IMG/VR virus record: IMGVR_UViG_3300030333_007612 | Coordinates: 267-29,740 of that record | DNA from: a virus | Strand: one strand, 5' to 3' | DNA: 29,474 nucleotides | Part shown: in pieces, positions 15,901 to 24,790 of the stretch | Layout of the letters: every line of letters begins with the position of its first letter | Numbering within the stretch: the stretch's first letter is position 1 | The notes under the pieces: generated by a model | What the model saw: only the letters and a program-made list of their open reading frames with translations | Database searches by the model: none | Told to the model about the DNA's origin: nothing | Program-made: the position numbers and the translations under genes

Positions 15901-18900
15901 AAAGCCGTGGTGGTGCCTAACACCTTTGTAGTGTCTCTTTTTATCTATATTTTGTTGATCTTTAAGCGTTCTAATATCTGAAATTATTTTTTTAGCATTA
16001 TCTTCATGATGACCTAAAGCCACCAAATCACTTTCACTTATAGAAGAATCTATATAGTCATTAGCACCCTTCCAATTTAAAGTTAAAACTCTGTAGTTGA
16101 AAGTGTCCCTATAACGTTTTGCCTCCTGAGGAATATTTGCTTGCCACTGTTCATCAGCCCTAGGATACATTCTTTCACTTTGAGTGTAGTCATAAATCTC
16201 AGCTAAGCCTCTCGCATCTTCAGGCATTAATTGTTCAGCTTCCTCTGACAACGGATCTCTAATATGTTTTCGAGAAAAGTTTGAAAGATCATCTTTGATA
16301 CCATCAATTCCCGAATAAGGTTCAGCACCTCGCTCAACATCTCCATACCTTGTTGTATCACCCATACCCGAATGAACTAAATACAATCTATAAGCTTCTT
16401 CAGCTATATCGTCGGCTTGCCCATCTCCCTTATCAATTAACTGAGAGTTATACCTAGTAATATTAGGCTCATCCTGAAGCCTCTTCATAAATTTTGTCAC
16501 TATCTCATGAACATCGTATTTCTTTATACTCCCATGAGGACCTCTTAGTTTTTCACTCACCTCATAAGCTAAAGCGCCTGCTTCTCGGTGTTCTATTTGA
16601 TCATTTATCAATCGTGTTAAAACTCGATACAAATCAATGGTCTGTCCTTTCTCATCGGTGTTTGTACTTCCTCCGTATATTTTTTCTTCAAGCTCAACAG
16701 GTCTGTATTTTTCTGATGCTTCTTTAATAGTAACGTCAGGGTTTTGCTCCATTAAAAAGTTCATCCCACTGAATTCCCACTCAGCTTCTTTGACACCCTT
16801 AATGGCCTTTTTAACTTGAGCCAATTTCATGTTACCTTGGTTTGTCTTTATGTACTCTTCTAATTTTTTAGGTAACATATAGAACCATTGTCTAGGCTCT
16901 GATCTATACTTAACTACTTTGTGTATTCCGTGGTACTTTGGACTATGCTTAACCACACTAGACTTTGGAGCCTGACCTTTCTTTTGAGGTAAGTAATTAG
17001 GGAGAAACCTTTGCTGCAATTTGCCGGGCGTGTAATCAAAACCTTTATGATCAGGATTAATCTTATACTCTACACCAAATATATCTGTCTTAACAGTAAC
17101 AGCACCATGAGCACTAAGCTTTGCCCAAAACCCATTATGAGCTGCTTTGTTTGCTATGTACCCACTATTCATTCCACCATGCTCAATAGCAACCCTTAAT
17201 AAAGAATGACTAACATCGCGCTCACTAGGGTCAAGAAACAATCCATACCCTTTACCATCTTTAACAGCTATGCCTGATTTGCCTGACTCACTAACAAATA
17301 ATCTTGCTCCTTCAAAACTTTCACTAACACGATCATCAAAAAATTCATTTCTGTTTTTCGTAAAGTGCATAACCGCAGCAGCTCTTTCTGAACTTAACTC
17401 AGCAATATTATGAGCAAGAATGTAATCACCTTCCTTAACAGCAGCTTTATTTGGTGCAAATAGATTGTTTACTTTCGGAGATCCATTTTTGTTTTTCTGA
17501 GCAACCCAATCAGATGGAGTATAAAAAGCTTTTTTAGATTTTCTTAACTCAGCAATATTTGACGATAAACCTCCAACTCCTCTGACGAAAGAGTTTCCCT
17601 TTCCTCGAGAAACCTTGTCACGCAATCTCGCGATGGTCGAGAAGACTGTCCATTCCCTCCACCTTCCTTGGACGTGGGCAATATGCCCCGGGTTAAGCCT
17701 TTTAGTGTACTTGTCAAATCCCTTGTCGGTTGCCTGTCTGAGCTTGTTCCCTTTGAGGATTGCGAGTAATTGGAGTCCTTCTTCGTAGATTTCTTCATTT
17801 TCTATCCATGGTCTAGTCTTGTCTGATATATATTTTAAACCCCACGCCTTACCATCGTCAAGCTTTCTTGGAGTTCCATTAGTGCTTTCTTTAAAGTATT
17901 TTTTTACTTCTTCCCATTCTTTTGCTGTTGTTTCTGCTAATTGTTGGCCACCATCCATATGGATCATAACCCCTCTGTTAGAGTTTCCGGGTTCACCTGC
18001 GCCATAAATGACACCATAGTTAGACGAATCATATCTAGTTTCCCGTATACCCTGACTGTACTCAGTACCCTGAATAAATGTTCTTAAAGTTTCATGATTT
18101 ACTTGTGACTGCTGATTAGCTATCCAAGTCTCCCAATGAAACCTACCCACAGTAGCATCATCTTGATTTCTTCCTAGCTGATCGTAAACATTTTTTACTT
18201 TAGCAGGAAGCGCAGTATTAAGAAGATCATACTGAACCATACCTATTGGACCATTAAGAGATTTGGCATATCCCTCTGTTGCCTTACCATTAGGCACACC
18301 ATACCAATTTTCAATTTGAATCCTGTCAAGTATGACTGAATCGTGGAAGCCACTAACCAATCTAGCAAAGTTTAAAAGCTTATTATCAAGTCCAACACTA
18401 GCGCCTTTAAATATTTTTGCAAAGTCCATTACAACTTTATTAGAAGATCTGTTTTTTGCAAACCAAGACTTGTAAACTTTGGAAAGAATATCCTCTCCAT
18501 TTTTCGCGGCTTCATTTACTTTAGTTAAAAAGTCTCTACCAAAACTATTGTAGTTGTGCTTAGTGCCTGTCCCTACTCTTTCAGAAGCTTGACCTTTTTC
18601 TGCTTTTTTAAATTTCCCATCACCCCAAGCAAAATATTCTTCTAAGTCAAACTTACCATCTCTTGCTAAATTGATAAACCTATCCATCTCATCAAGGCTA
18701 TCCAAGAATGCTGCTTCTTGTGTAAATGGTGTTATGCCCGCAGAAAGCTTTGACCAATAAAGAAGTCTAGCTAGATCTGTTGGGTTTTTTAAATTCTTCC
18801 CTACTTCTTTTGTTAAAGCAAGGCCATCTTCTACAGCAGCTCTTTGCTCAAAAGACAGGTTTTTTAATTTCTCAACAGCGCCTTTTCCATTATTCTTTGT

Positions 18901-21054
18901 AAGATCATCTATTAAAACCTTTGGAGCTGTAGGTGCAGAGTCTTGCCCTATATAAATATTTAAAGCTCTATCATAAGATTCTACTGAAGATAAAGGATCA
19001 AAATCAACCTTGTCTTTGCCTTTGGCTATTACAGGTAAAACTCTTCCATAGTTTCCCTCATTCAATTCCAAAGGAACTTGATCGTTCGTTTTTCTAATTA
19101 AAGTCTTATCAGCATTTTCTTTCACAAATTTCCCACTGTATTTACCCATGTTAAACTTGCCTTGAAAAAGAACATTGCCTTGAGAGTCAACATCAGGAGT
19201 CGGACTTGAACCTTCATTGATAAGTCTATTAGAATTTATGTCCTCTACATCACCCCTCTTAAACATTTTGTCAAAGATACTGTCTAATCCAAGCTCGTGA
19301 GATTTAGGCCAAGCACCTAGATCACCCATACCTTCTTTGACTCCTCCGTATATTTCGCGCATTACGCTGCTAATAATTTTAAAAGATTTACCTAGACCAC
19401 TTGTAGGGGTATCACCTTTATACATGTAAGACTCTAGAGCCCTTGCAAATATCTCTTCAGACTCCGTAGACCAAATCCAATTTCCATTAGCATCCTTCAT
19501 TGTGACACCACAAGCCTCAGCAACCTTGTCAATATCCTCAGGTGTAACACTTAAATATTTAGGACCACTTGGATCATCGGGCAACATTATCTTAGCATCA
19601 GGGTTTTCAAAAACTGTCAACCTTAATGCATGCCCCATCTCGTGAATAAATGTACTAATATCTCCCTGCTCTAAAAGATTAATAAAAACCTTTCCTATAT
19701 TTCCTCTAGCGTCTACATCATATTCTGTATAACCTTTTACCTCATCAGCCTCTGCTTGTGCAAGAGCTTTGTCACCTCTCCTTGATCTAAACAATGCATT
19801 GTCCACATCTACTCCAACTTTACTTAGATCTAAACCTGTAGCGTTTTTAAGAGTTACAAGGGCAAGCCATTCATCATATTTAAAGCCCGATGCTTTTTCT
19901 GCCAAGATATTTATCTCGTCTGTTATATCAAACTTTTGACCTTTATTATCAAATCCAAATTTTTTGTCTACCCCATTTACCCACCTATGAGTAGCCCTAG
20001 ATAACTTGCTAAGTATGCTAAACGTAGCGTCAAATATAGGACCTAAAGCTGCACCCTCTAAAGCATTTTTTAACATACCTGATAGAACAGTGTCATTCAT
20101 GTCAGCCTTTAACCATTCAGTCCATTCATTCTCAGGAACACCTAATTCTAAAAGAAAGTCAGTCAATCGTCCTTCATAAGGATTAAATGTTGCATCAGCA
20201 ACAGCACCCGCCGCCATAATCTTTGAGTAATTTTTACCCCTTAGTAATATTCTTTCACCTATACCCAAGACACTTCTGTTATTAAAAAGGCTTGCTTGAG
20301 GAGAATATCTAGGGACATATTTTAGTTTACCTAAAGCACCAACAAAAGGAGCGGCAAAGTCAACAATAGTCTGAGCCATAGCGGCCACAGGAGCTTCAGG
20401 TCTTGCAGGGGTTTTATAAGAAGCGTTAGGGCCAAATCCTTGATCTCCCCAAGTTGCAAGCCAACGAACAGAATTAGCAAGAGCAGCGGTAGCTGTGGCA
20501 CCTGCATTTTCAGGATTAACAGCGTAGTTGTATAGCCAACTATCTTGATCGTGCAAGACTTCTTTTCTAGTCATAAACCTCTCAGTGCCATCATCATTTT
20601 TAACTATAAATTCACTAGCACCTCCTTGTTGTACAGAACCGGGAGTAGCACCTCTAACAGATTGTTCACCTTGCTTAGCAGCTTCAATATCATCCCCGTA
20701 TCTTTCAATTAAAGAGTTATATCTAGATAATCTTGCTGCTTGCATTGCTCCGTAAGCAAAAGCCCCTACACCCTTAACACCATGCTCTATAGCTCGAGGA
20801 GCCATAAGAACTATATCTTCAGGTCTACCTATAACCTCTTTAGCCATACTCATTTGGCCACCTAATGCTTGGGGTCCAAAGATCCCATCTTCACCCAAGT
20901 ATTCTTGACTAGCGTCATCTATTGCTTCAAATGCTTCTTGAGTAGAACCAAGCCTAACCTTATCTCCCGGGAATGATCGATATCTTCCTCGAGATTTCTT
21001 TTTCTTCTCAGGGTCTTGTTCGTCTCCAAAGTCTCTGTCAAAATTGTAAACCAT
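9952..21054 (-). CDS. Giant polyvalent virion protein in the gp16 position
   Basis: Uninterrupted 3700-codon frame, filling over a third of the window. Visible modules in order: (1) residues about 286-345, ADATFNPYEGRL and MLKNALEGAALG, a motif shared by many phage structural proteins; (2) a metallopeptidase with HEMGH at 471-475 and EEIFARALE at 533-541; (3) a PRQWFYML...GVKEAEWEFSGM segment near 1400-1431; (4) FEVQSDW at 1743-1749 with W2018...EGYD, the paired EiQSDW/AaeeGYD motif of polyvalent proteins; (5) WTQVGFDPKRHSYFYDR at 2647-2663 and GPLVLAKN; (6) MSEDEFMRQMNYRSR at 3088 and FIFPFIKTPTN from 3279, like the LPD38-type C-terminal module. It directly follows the gp15-like gene, so ejection into the host is likely. 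No transglycosylase domain as in T7 gp16 is visible. Confidence 0.85.
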   Translation of the reverse strand: MVYNFDRDFGDEQDPEKKKKSRGRYRSFPGDKVRLGSTQEAFEAIDDASQEYLGEDGIFGPQALGGQMSMAKEVIGRPEDIVLMAPRAIEHGVKGVGAFAYGAMQAARLSRYNSLIERYGDDIEAAKQGEQSVRGATPGSVQQGGASEFIVKNDDGTERFMTRKEVLHDQDSWLYNYAVNPENAGATATAALANSVRWLATWGDQGFGPNASYKTPARPEAPVAAMAQTIVDFAAPFVGALGKLKYVPRYSPQASLFNNRSVLGIGERILLRGKNYSKIMAAGAVADATFNPYEGRLTDFLLELGVPENEWTEWLKADMNDTVLSGMLKNALEGAALGPIFDATFSILSKLSRATHRWVNGVDKKFGFDNKGQKFDITDEINILAEKASGFKYDEWLALVTLKNATGLDLSKVGVDVDNALFRSRRGDKALAQAEADEVKGYTEYDVDARGNIGKVFINLLEQGDISTFIHEMGHALRLTVFENPDAKIMLPDDPSGPKYLSVTPEDIDKVAEACGVTMKDANGNWIWSTESEEIFARALESYMYKGDTPTSGLGKSFKIISSVMREIYGGVKEGMGDLGAWPKSHELGLDSIFDKMFKRGDVEDINSNRLINEGSSPTPDVDSQGNVLFQGKFNMGKYSGKFVKENADKTLIRKTNDQVPLELNEGNYGRVLPVIAKGKDKVDFDPLSSVESYDRALNIYIGQDSAPTAPKVLIDDLTKNNGKGAVEKLKNLSFEQRAAVEDGLALTKEVGKNLKNPTDLARLLYWSKLSAGITPFTQEAAFLDSLDEMDRFINLARDGKFDLEEYFAWGDGKFKKAEKGQASERVGTGTKHNYNSFGRDFLTKVNEAAKNGEDILSKVYKSWFAKNRSSNKVVMDFAKIFKGASVGLDNKLLNFARLVSGFHDSVILDRIQIENWYGVPNGKATEGYAKSLNGPIGMVQYDLLNTALPAKVKNVYDQLGRNQDDATVGRFHWETWIANQQSQVNHETLRTFIQGTEYSQGIRETRYDSSNYGVIYGAGEPGNSNRGVMIHMDGGQQLAETTAKEWEEVKKYFKESTNGTPRKLDDGKAWGLKYISDKTRPWIENEEIYEEGLQLLAILKGNKLRQATDKGFDKYTKRLNPGHIAHVQGRWREWTVFSTIARLRDKVSRGKGNSFVRGVGGLSSNIAELRKSKKAFYTPSDWVAQKNKNGSPKVNNLFAPNKAAVKEGDYILAHNIAELSSERAAAVMHFTKNRNEFFDDRVSESFEGARLFVSESGKSGIAVKDGKGYGLFLDPSERDVSHSLLRVAIEHGGMNSGYIANKAAHNGFWAKLSAHGAVTVKTDIFGVEYKINPDHKGFDYTPGKLQQRFLPNYLPQKKGQAPKSSVVKHSPKYHGIHKVVKYRSEPRQWFYMLPKKLEEYIKTNQGNMKLAQVKKAIKGVKEAEWEFSGMNFLMEQNPDVTIKEASEKYRPVELEEKIYGGSTNTDEKGQTIDLYRVLTRLINDQIEHREAGALAYEVSEKLRGPHGSIKKYDVHEIVTKFMKRLQDEPNITRYNSQLIDKGDGQADDIAEEAYRLYLVHSGMGDTTRYGDVERGAEPYSGIDGIKDDLSNFSRKHIRDPLSEEAEQLMPEDARGLAEIYDYTQSERMYPRADEQWQANIPQEAKRYRDTFNYRVLTLNWKGANDYIDSSISESDLVALGHHEDNAKKIISDIRTLKDQQNIDKKRHYKGVRHHHGFGANNLFHVRFGDTYVDGIGRVLTVFEVQSDWGLAARQQGYLPRKFARGGNYLTELGMDKKFFDEVEKFLPLNDYEYIEGAPKRPLYDILFHEDLTKQSNNDLISVIHAYDSQHEISARANKVEEIENRMMQDWTILKGVLEEMRDSIYRGFDSVEDIGFFLARIDEEDPRVMSSRFKPVQGDNADLFDERLDTTLVKDIKTGETTDWSSLMDFAQVYMAATANHTFKESKDAISDFEGFFFNHVRDNIASQPYQTMLLDDFNLKPGIGTDSLDKMGNLTEEASNMLRGTVFEEHPLMKNWVEHAVQRMFKVAADEGYDAISFFPPRPASEVTGLSLDKAKSQYGIRVPKAALKFARKVGVKSVPFDKGHGGRLKTLDSSEPDRVIRRYMGYSGVHDLTENNGLNYLFLTEEAAHHMYDESDLKFVSEEMRHGRLMADGTVADPSEVGDYGVMAKNHMGANRFQVGTSHGPNTQRIHLSKVLSGEEDELTLNINGIVGDAEYEYFKNLEHPNKSAGSESGDVYKYNIKLTKEDTDLLLLAHFGVDRDKLTAFFKEFKHSEDSESNIWNRISEELDDINNFMESALYSLQRYVAKETMRGEGPNANRFYSRGWTKKVFDKGKSKLTDENSVLRLFFGSDSEFGKGTMEAFTKRLSEVSKGDGLDQDYAYILNEEGYKKMMRGEHGEGYGVVGTRENPKVRSAPNEQRRAYFEYAESFRTPDKVEYGETLIEPRSGFRGMRGEISERTDIQRRVSAPSPLYQQKGHTPYKHLEDAVRDRTMDKITQKEFNDVVSDLKPIRPYAFVPKPATTSEMEAALNKRQVKDVESEIVSGSNVELRLDIPAYTRNNTWIPAVHYKSQGSRKTSYHGAVVVNNAVLPDQGNKAARVGMGDKAKSPFAVIKGTYETVEPKAIYDEAKEALASSLNPKDNTWTQVGFDPKRHSYFYDRQTQEVVESAERVIQVGPLVLAKNAKKYNFDDRKNAPEVLYQASNSRPKMPTPAEDPNMAGVNPNNVSDDDSLNNFYAGTMRSFDGEAQHEHLSIEQQQAKISEEYQIMMDDLGMDMDDKDLVKMLSMKGATLQKSLNEVGAMRSMLLDVSGNFKEFVEANTNNKGEFIGNASLLLEAMRRRQTLYEVSSLVRENMGRVARTLGSFRFAAVDEGFAKRASGETPDMDDRWIPKIEDHEQALQYINAEFGGVENARLSLMQDYIYLQFNPMATTPKTKKFGFAPAIMEYWMNNILSGFQSTHTANLVGGFGAGVLRRLERSLGALLQADVSLAKSELKELKYYFAASLDAFKIASYALKEGRPKLVDDLGTIEGKAGHNQLSAFGASHYMPNPLKPNITKDGKGIGALGKTYDYIGNFINVPSRMLMSEDEFMRQMNYRSRMRRRIYDIADQRFGENPKSSEVQMRKEDFIAKQWEMVGSSGEQYSIDSVRSKLALKAKSQNLEPGTREYSDFMRNNVRAYYDKDVMRANAEAVRVAEENTFTNQLDSNASSKGIFNIGNASKNVNDQGILNSQYSENAFGESNSGFLTQYNPLSRTNVARISNAMSGLSNEHAVIKFIFPFIKTPTNILQMYLDRTTGFASDSLRLLADKEARKAYSKEDRAELVGRGATGITLMMHAYGLASQETDDGLPLITGSGPIDKNQQKVWKSLGIQEYSIYKNGKYYSYKKLDPFAIFYGLMADIVQIKEYQEAFGGKPELMKGLFVALTNNLIHKSYLSGMFNASKALSDPYEYGEQFLQRMSSGFVPYSGMVGQLPGQDYLKQIRSIGDAMAERWLLSRNDLQDKYDMFGDPVKKSQVGMYPFNQNWVGPMSFKEVSDDPVKMEMYRIQSNQSTPSIRQQGLDWTEYKYKGKTTAYDRMMYHLGTIKLINPQTGRSETLKEKLNWKITQPDYRMLSEMGLDDLESPRDAKLGEIFSEYLKAAREKTRSEIPQLDMDIRVKEKTESYLKGDPSYGNMPMGPEQAKERAIQDLKMLYGSGI

Positions 21055-21056
21055 AA

Positions 21057-24000
21057 TTATTCTTCTTCTGTAGTAGTAGTAGGTATTTCGTAAAATCTAA
21101 GCTTGGCTAAAGCATTTTGTTTTTCTTCTAATTCTTGAATTGCAGTAAGGCCATCTTCCTCTCCGTCTCTCTCTAATCTGTTTTGCACACTAGGAGGCAA
21201 TGCATCATATACATCCTCCCAAGTTTGGCCCTCTTGTGGAAACATTAAGAACCTTGTAGGATCAAAAAAGTCAGCATTCAAATGGTAGTCACTCCCCATA
21301 AAACTAATTTTATTTGCAGCTATTTCCTCTATAGTCAAACTAGTTTGCCTTACGTCCGTAGTCACATCACCATTATTATTTAAACCCGACATCTTGGCCA
21401 TAACAGCAACTCTTCTATTATTCCTAACTGTCATACTTCCAAAATTTAACTTTGCAAATTTAGACAACTTTCCTTGAGCCTCAATAAATTCAGCTTTTGT
21501 TGTGTCATATCTAGCTTTCTTTTCTTTATACAAAGGATCTGATTCGTCAAAAAATTCTGCCTTTTCCATCTCAAGCATTTCTTGTGAATTTCTTAAAAAG
21601 TCAGAGTCGGAAACAAAGTTACCTGTTTCACTAGGATTTAAAAATTTAACAACCTCTAAAATGTTACCTGCCTGCTCGAAATCAGCTTGAACCATAAAAT
21701 CCAATGTCATGCTTTGAAAACCTTGCATCTGCTGATTAATATTTTTTTCTCTTATATTCTTATCCATATTGGCTAATGAATGCCTATGTCTCTCTGTAGG
21801 GCTTAACATGTTCCACTCAATCGTACCCGGTTGTGCCCAATTACTACCAATAGGTTGTATATCATTTTCATTTATTGGATTATCATCATACTCAGGATAA
21901 GTCATAGTATTGGCATTCCCATATGTACCCAAACCCCAATAAGCTTTGCTGTAATCATTACCTTCTACTACACTTTCAGGTTTATGATCAAGCTCAGGGA
22001 ACCTAGCAATAATTTCTTCTTTAGTTTTTAAAGTGTCTAGTTGTCTAACGACCTCTTCAAATCTTTCAGCGGGAGCCAAGTGAGAATACTCCAAAGCAAG
22101 TTTGTTGAATATATATGTTGCCTCGTATGCAAAATTCTTAAGTTCCACAGCATTATTCCTAAGTCCTGTTATTTGCCTTCTCTCCCCATCAATTTCAGCA
22201 AAGCCTAAATTAGCCTGAAGCTCATTAGCGTAGTTATTTAGCCTCATTTCATACTGATTATTTTGTTGCAGATCCGCAAAGACATCAAACTCATCGTAGT
22301 CAGGATTTGCGCTTGTTATTTGTTGATCAACATTTTTCTGCAATATAACCTCAGTCTCTTCTTTTACAGTATTTTCTATCCACTCCAACAACAAACTAGG
22401 ATCTTGCAAAAGCTTTGGATCTTGGGAAGATCTTATAGCCACAGTGGTTTGCCAATCATTCCAAATCTTTGTCCATAAATTTCTATCAATATTTGTATTT
22501 TTAGTACCCCTAAGCGTATTAATTCTTTCTCTTGCTAAATCTAAAAACTTATCTAGCGGCATAGCCTTGTTGCTAAACACAGAAACTCCGTTCCTTCTTA
22601 TTGTTTTAAGATTTTCCATTTGCTCTTGACTTAAACCTAGTGTACTAAAATACCTTACCAATTCTTGATCAGTCATGGCGGTATCACTCTGATCTAATGC
22701 AGCGCTAATACCTACTTGGTAAGCATCCTTTTCGGTGTTCATTAAAAAATCCTGAGCCCTCTTAGATTCTTCTAAATACAATGCCCTCATAAAAGCTTTC
22801 TCATCGTCCCAATTTTTTTTCTTGTCAACAAGATCGTCTTTAATACCTACCTCCTGCCTTACACTATCCCAAACACTTTTAAAATTATCAAAAGCTGTTT
22901 CAAATCCCATGGTACTTGCTTCTTGAAAAAACCTACCACTAGATTCTTTCATTCTATTTTTAACCAACATTTTTTTGTTTTGATCTTCCTCAAAAGAGCT
23001 TAATTGTGCTTGCTGAGAATAATCATTAATGGCTTGTATCCAAACATCCTGATCAGTAGGTGTTATATAGCTACCCCAATTTTTTCTATTAGGCCCATCA
23101 ACAACAGTCATTAACTGCTTATAAAGCTCAACACCTCTATCTTTAATGTTTTTAATCTGCTCTTGAGTTTTAAAAGTTCCATCCGGATTCCGAAGTTCTA
23201 TTTGAGCTTTAATTAATTGTGTCAAAGAATCCAATGTAGGCTTCATACCACTTTCTCTAGTTACGTCATGCAACTCTGAAAGATTTTGTGTTAGTAAATC
23301 CATATCCAATTCAGATTTTGGATCTCTTAAAAAATGTCCGAGTTGGTTCCTAATGGCAGTACCTGAAGCATCTACTGTGTTTTGCTTTTGAGTGGCCTCT
23401 CTTTGAGAAAGACTTTTTTGTGTAAAGTGTTGAACTACCTGAGCTGAGTGTTTGTCATAGGAAGCACCGGCATAAAGACCTGTAGGCCTCATCTGAAGTA
23501 CAACGTCATTGATTTTAAGTTGGACATCTCCACGCGAATTATTAGGATCAGAAAGAAAGTCTTTCAATTCATCACTATTTAACGCATCATATAGATCGCC
23601 TGTAGCAACTGTTTGCCCAAGCATCTCTTCTATAAACACATGCCTCCAAGGATTATCTGCCGCAAAAGTAGGATCTTTTAATTCCCTTTCTAAATATTCT
23701 TTTTGAGACATACTTTTCCTGTCTCGAATATTACCTCCTGAACCAACACTTCTTAATAGAGTTCCATCTTCAGCTATATGAGCATGGTTTTCTTCTGCCC
23801 AAGCATTAGCTTCTTTTTCAGTTTTAAACAAAGGATAGTTTTTGCTTTTTAAAAATTCTTCAACTCCCTTATCGTTTAAACTTTGGCCACCTTCCATAGT
23901 GGGCACAACTGCAAAACCACCTTCTACACCAACTGTACTTAACATAACATTAGACTTAGTGCCGTCTGCGTTCTTAAGTGTTGGAAAACTACCTTTATAT

Positions 24001-24245
24001 CCTGTAAAGTTATTGATCGGCCTAGTAGACTTCCACTCCTCCTGCATATCTTGAAGCTTTTGTTGCTTATACTTTTGCCCATGCATCTCAGCGACTTTCC
24101 ATAAAGTTGGAGAAAGTTCAGCCAAAGCTTTATAAGTTTTATATTTAGAAGTTTCAAGGGGAGCTTGGTATGTATCAGCGGCAGCCTTTGCTGTAGGGGT
24201 AAAACCTACAGGTCCCATATTTCCAATTTGCTTTCTTTTCGTCAT
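21057..24245 (-). CDS. Internal virion protein C (T7 gp15-like), enlarged
   Basis: 1062 residues, against 747 for T7 gp15. The start overlaps the gp14-like stop as ATGA. Residues 30-72 (ETSKYKTYKALAELSPTLWK) and the region from about 200 (NPWRHVFIEEMLGQTVATGD) match the pattern of gp15-like ejection proteins of podoviruses; long helical stretches follow to the acidic TTTEEE end. Residues about 85-154 interrupt this with an unrelated-looking module, TVGVEGGFAVVPTMEGG...FKTEKEANAWAEENH, which I recognise as a recurrent small module of other phage proteins. It should be ejected to form part of the trans-envelope channel. Strong support from position. Confidence 0.85.
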   Translation of the reverse strand: MTKRKQIGNMGPVGFTPTAKAAADTYQAPLETSKYKTYKALAELSPTLWKVAEMHGQKYKQQKLQDMQEEWKSTRPINNFTGYKGSFPTLKNADGTKSNVMLSTVGVEGGFAVVPTMEGGQSLNDKGVEEFLKSKNYPLFKTEKEANAWAEENHAHIAEDGTLLRSVGSGGNIRDRKSMSQKEYLERELKDPTFAADNPWRHVFIEEMLGQTVATGDLYDALNSDELKDFLSDPNNSRGDVQLKINDVVLQMRPTGLYAGASYDKHSAQVVQHFTQKSLSQREATQKQNTVDASGTAIRNQLGHFLRDPKSELDMDLLTQNLSELHDVTRESGMKPTLDSLTQLIKAQIELRNPDGTFKTQEQIKNIKDRGVELYKQLMTVVDGPNRKNWGSYITPTDQDVWIQAINDYSQQAQLSSFEEDQNKKMLVKNRMKESSGRFFQEASTMGFETAFDNFKSVWDSVRQEVGIKDDLVDKKKNWDDEKAFMRALYLEESKRAQDFLMNTEKDAYQVGISAALDQSDTAMTDQELVRYFSTLGLSQEQMENLKTIRRNGVSVFSNKAMPLDKFLDLARERINTLRGTKNTNIDRNLWTKIWNDWQTTVAIRSSQDPKLLQDPSLLLEWIENTVKEETEVILQKNVDQQITSANPDYDEFDVFADLQQNNQYEMRLNNYANELQANLGFAEIDGERRQITGLRNNAVELKNFAYEATYIFNKLALEYSHLAPAERFEEVVRQLDTLKTKEEIIARFPELDHKPESVVEGNDYSKAYWGLGTYGNANTMTYPEYDDNPINENDIQPIGSNWAQPGTIEWNMLSPTERHRHSLANMDKNIREKNINQQMQGFQSMTLDFMVQADFEQAGNILEVVKFLNPSETGNFVSDSDFLRNSQEMLEMEKAEFFDESDPLYKEKKARYDTTKAEFIEAQGKLSKFAKLNFGSMTVRNNRRVAVMAKMSGLNNNGDVTTDVRQTSLTIEEIAANKISFMGSDYHLNADFFDPTRFLMFPQEGQTWEDVYDALPPSVQNRLERDGEEDGLTAIQELEEKQNALAKLRFYEIPTTTTEEE

Positions 24246-24790
24246 ATCTTTAATCCAAATGGGTTAGAGAAAATACTTGTTTCTGCAACGTCATAATAAC
24301 CTGCCTGACCACCCATCATATGAGCACCTAATGCGCTTTGAGCCAAACCTATATTTAATTGACCACTAGTTACAGCCTTAGACTTCAATTCATTCATTCT
24401 ATTTTTTGTTTGTTCGACTGCGTCTTCTTCGTCAAAATCTAATTGTTGTATACCATAAGCGGTCTGTGTTCTAATAGAAGATTCTTGTCTACCTATCAAT
24501 CTACCATACTCTAAGAACGTATCATCTTTTGCGCCTCCACCTGCGCCACCTTCTAAACCACTAAGAACTACTTCCGAAGAAGCAGAGTCTGCTCTTTCTA
24601 AGAGATCATTTATTTTACTCTCTGCTGCCATCATTCGTTGATGCCTAGCTCTAGCTAGTGCTTCACGTTGCCTATTCAAAGACCTACTTGCACTATCTAT
24701 ACCTTGCTGAACCGCTTTATTAGTTTCTTTTGCTTGGCCAATTTGCCCCATTGCTTGCATGCCAAACATCGCTGCGGGAACACTACACAT
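24242..24790 (-). CDS. Internal virion protein B (T7 gp14-like)
   Basis: 182 residues, near the 196 of T7 gp14. The N-terminus has small hydrophobic residues (MCSVPAAMFGMQAMGQIGQA), then a long amphipathic helix with SASRSLNRQREALARARHQR and a GGAGGGAKD hinge, then QTKNRMNELKSKAVTSGQ and a Gly/Ala-rich end. This is the usual composition of gp14-like ejection proteins, which insert in the outer membrane. GGAGG lies eight bases before the ATG, which overlaps the previous stop by 8 bp. Assigned largely by order and composition. Confidence 0.8.
   Translation of the reverse strand: MCSVPAAMFGMQAMGQIGQAKETNKAVQQGIDSASRSLNRQREALARARHQRMMAAESKINDLLERADSASSEVVLSGLEGGAGGGAKDDTFLEYGRLIGRQESSIRTQTAYGIQQLDFDEEDAVEQTKNRMNELKSKAVTSGQLNIGLAQSALGAHMMGGQAGYYDVAETSIFSNPFGLKI

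Noticed and set aside
17544-17798. 84-codon out-of-frame ORF inside the giant gene
   Set aside because: Same strand as the giant gene, another frame, no ribosome site, low-complexity Ser/Thr/Lys sequence; a by-product of the GC-richer patch.
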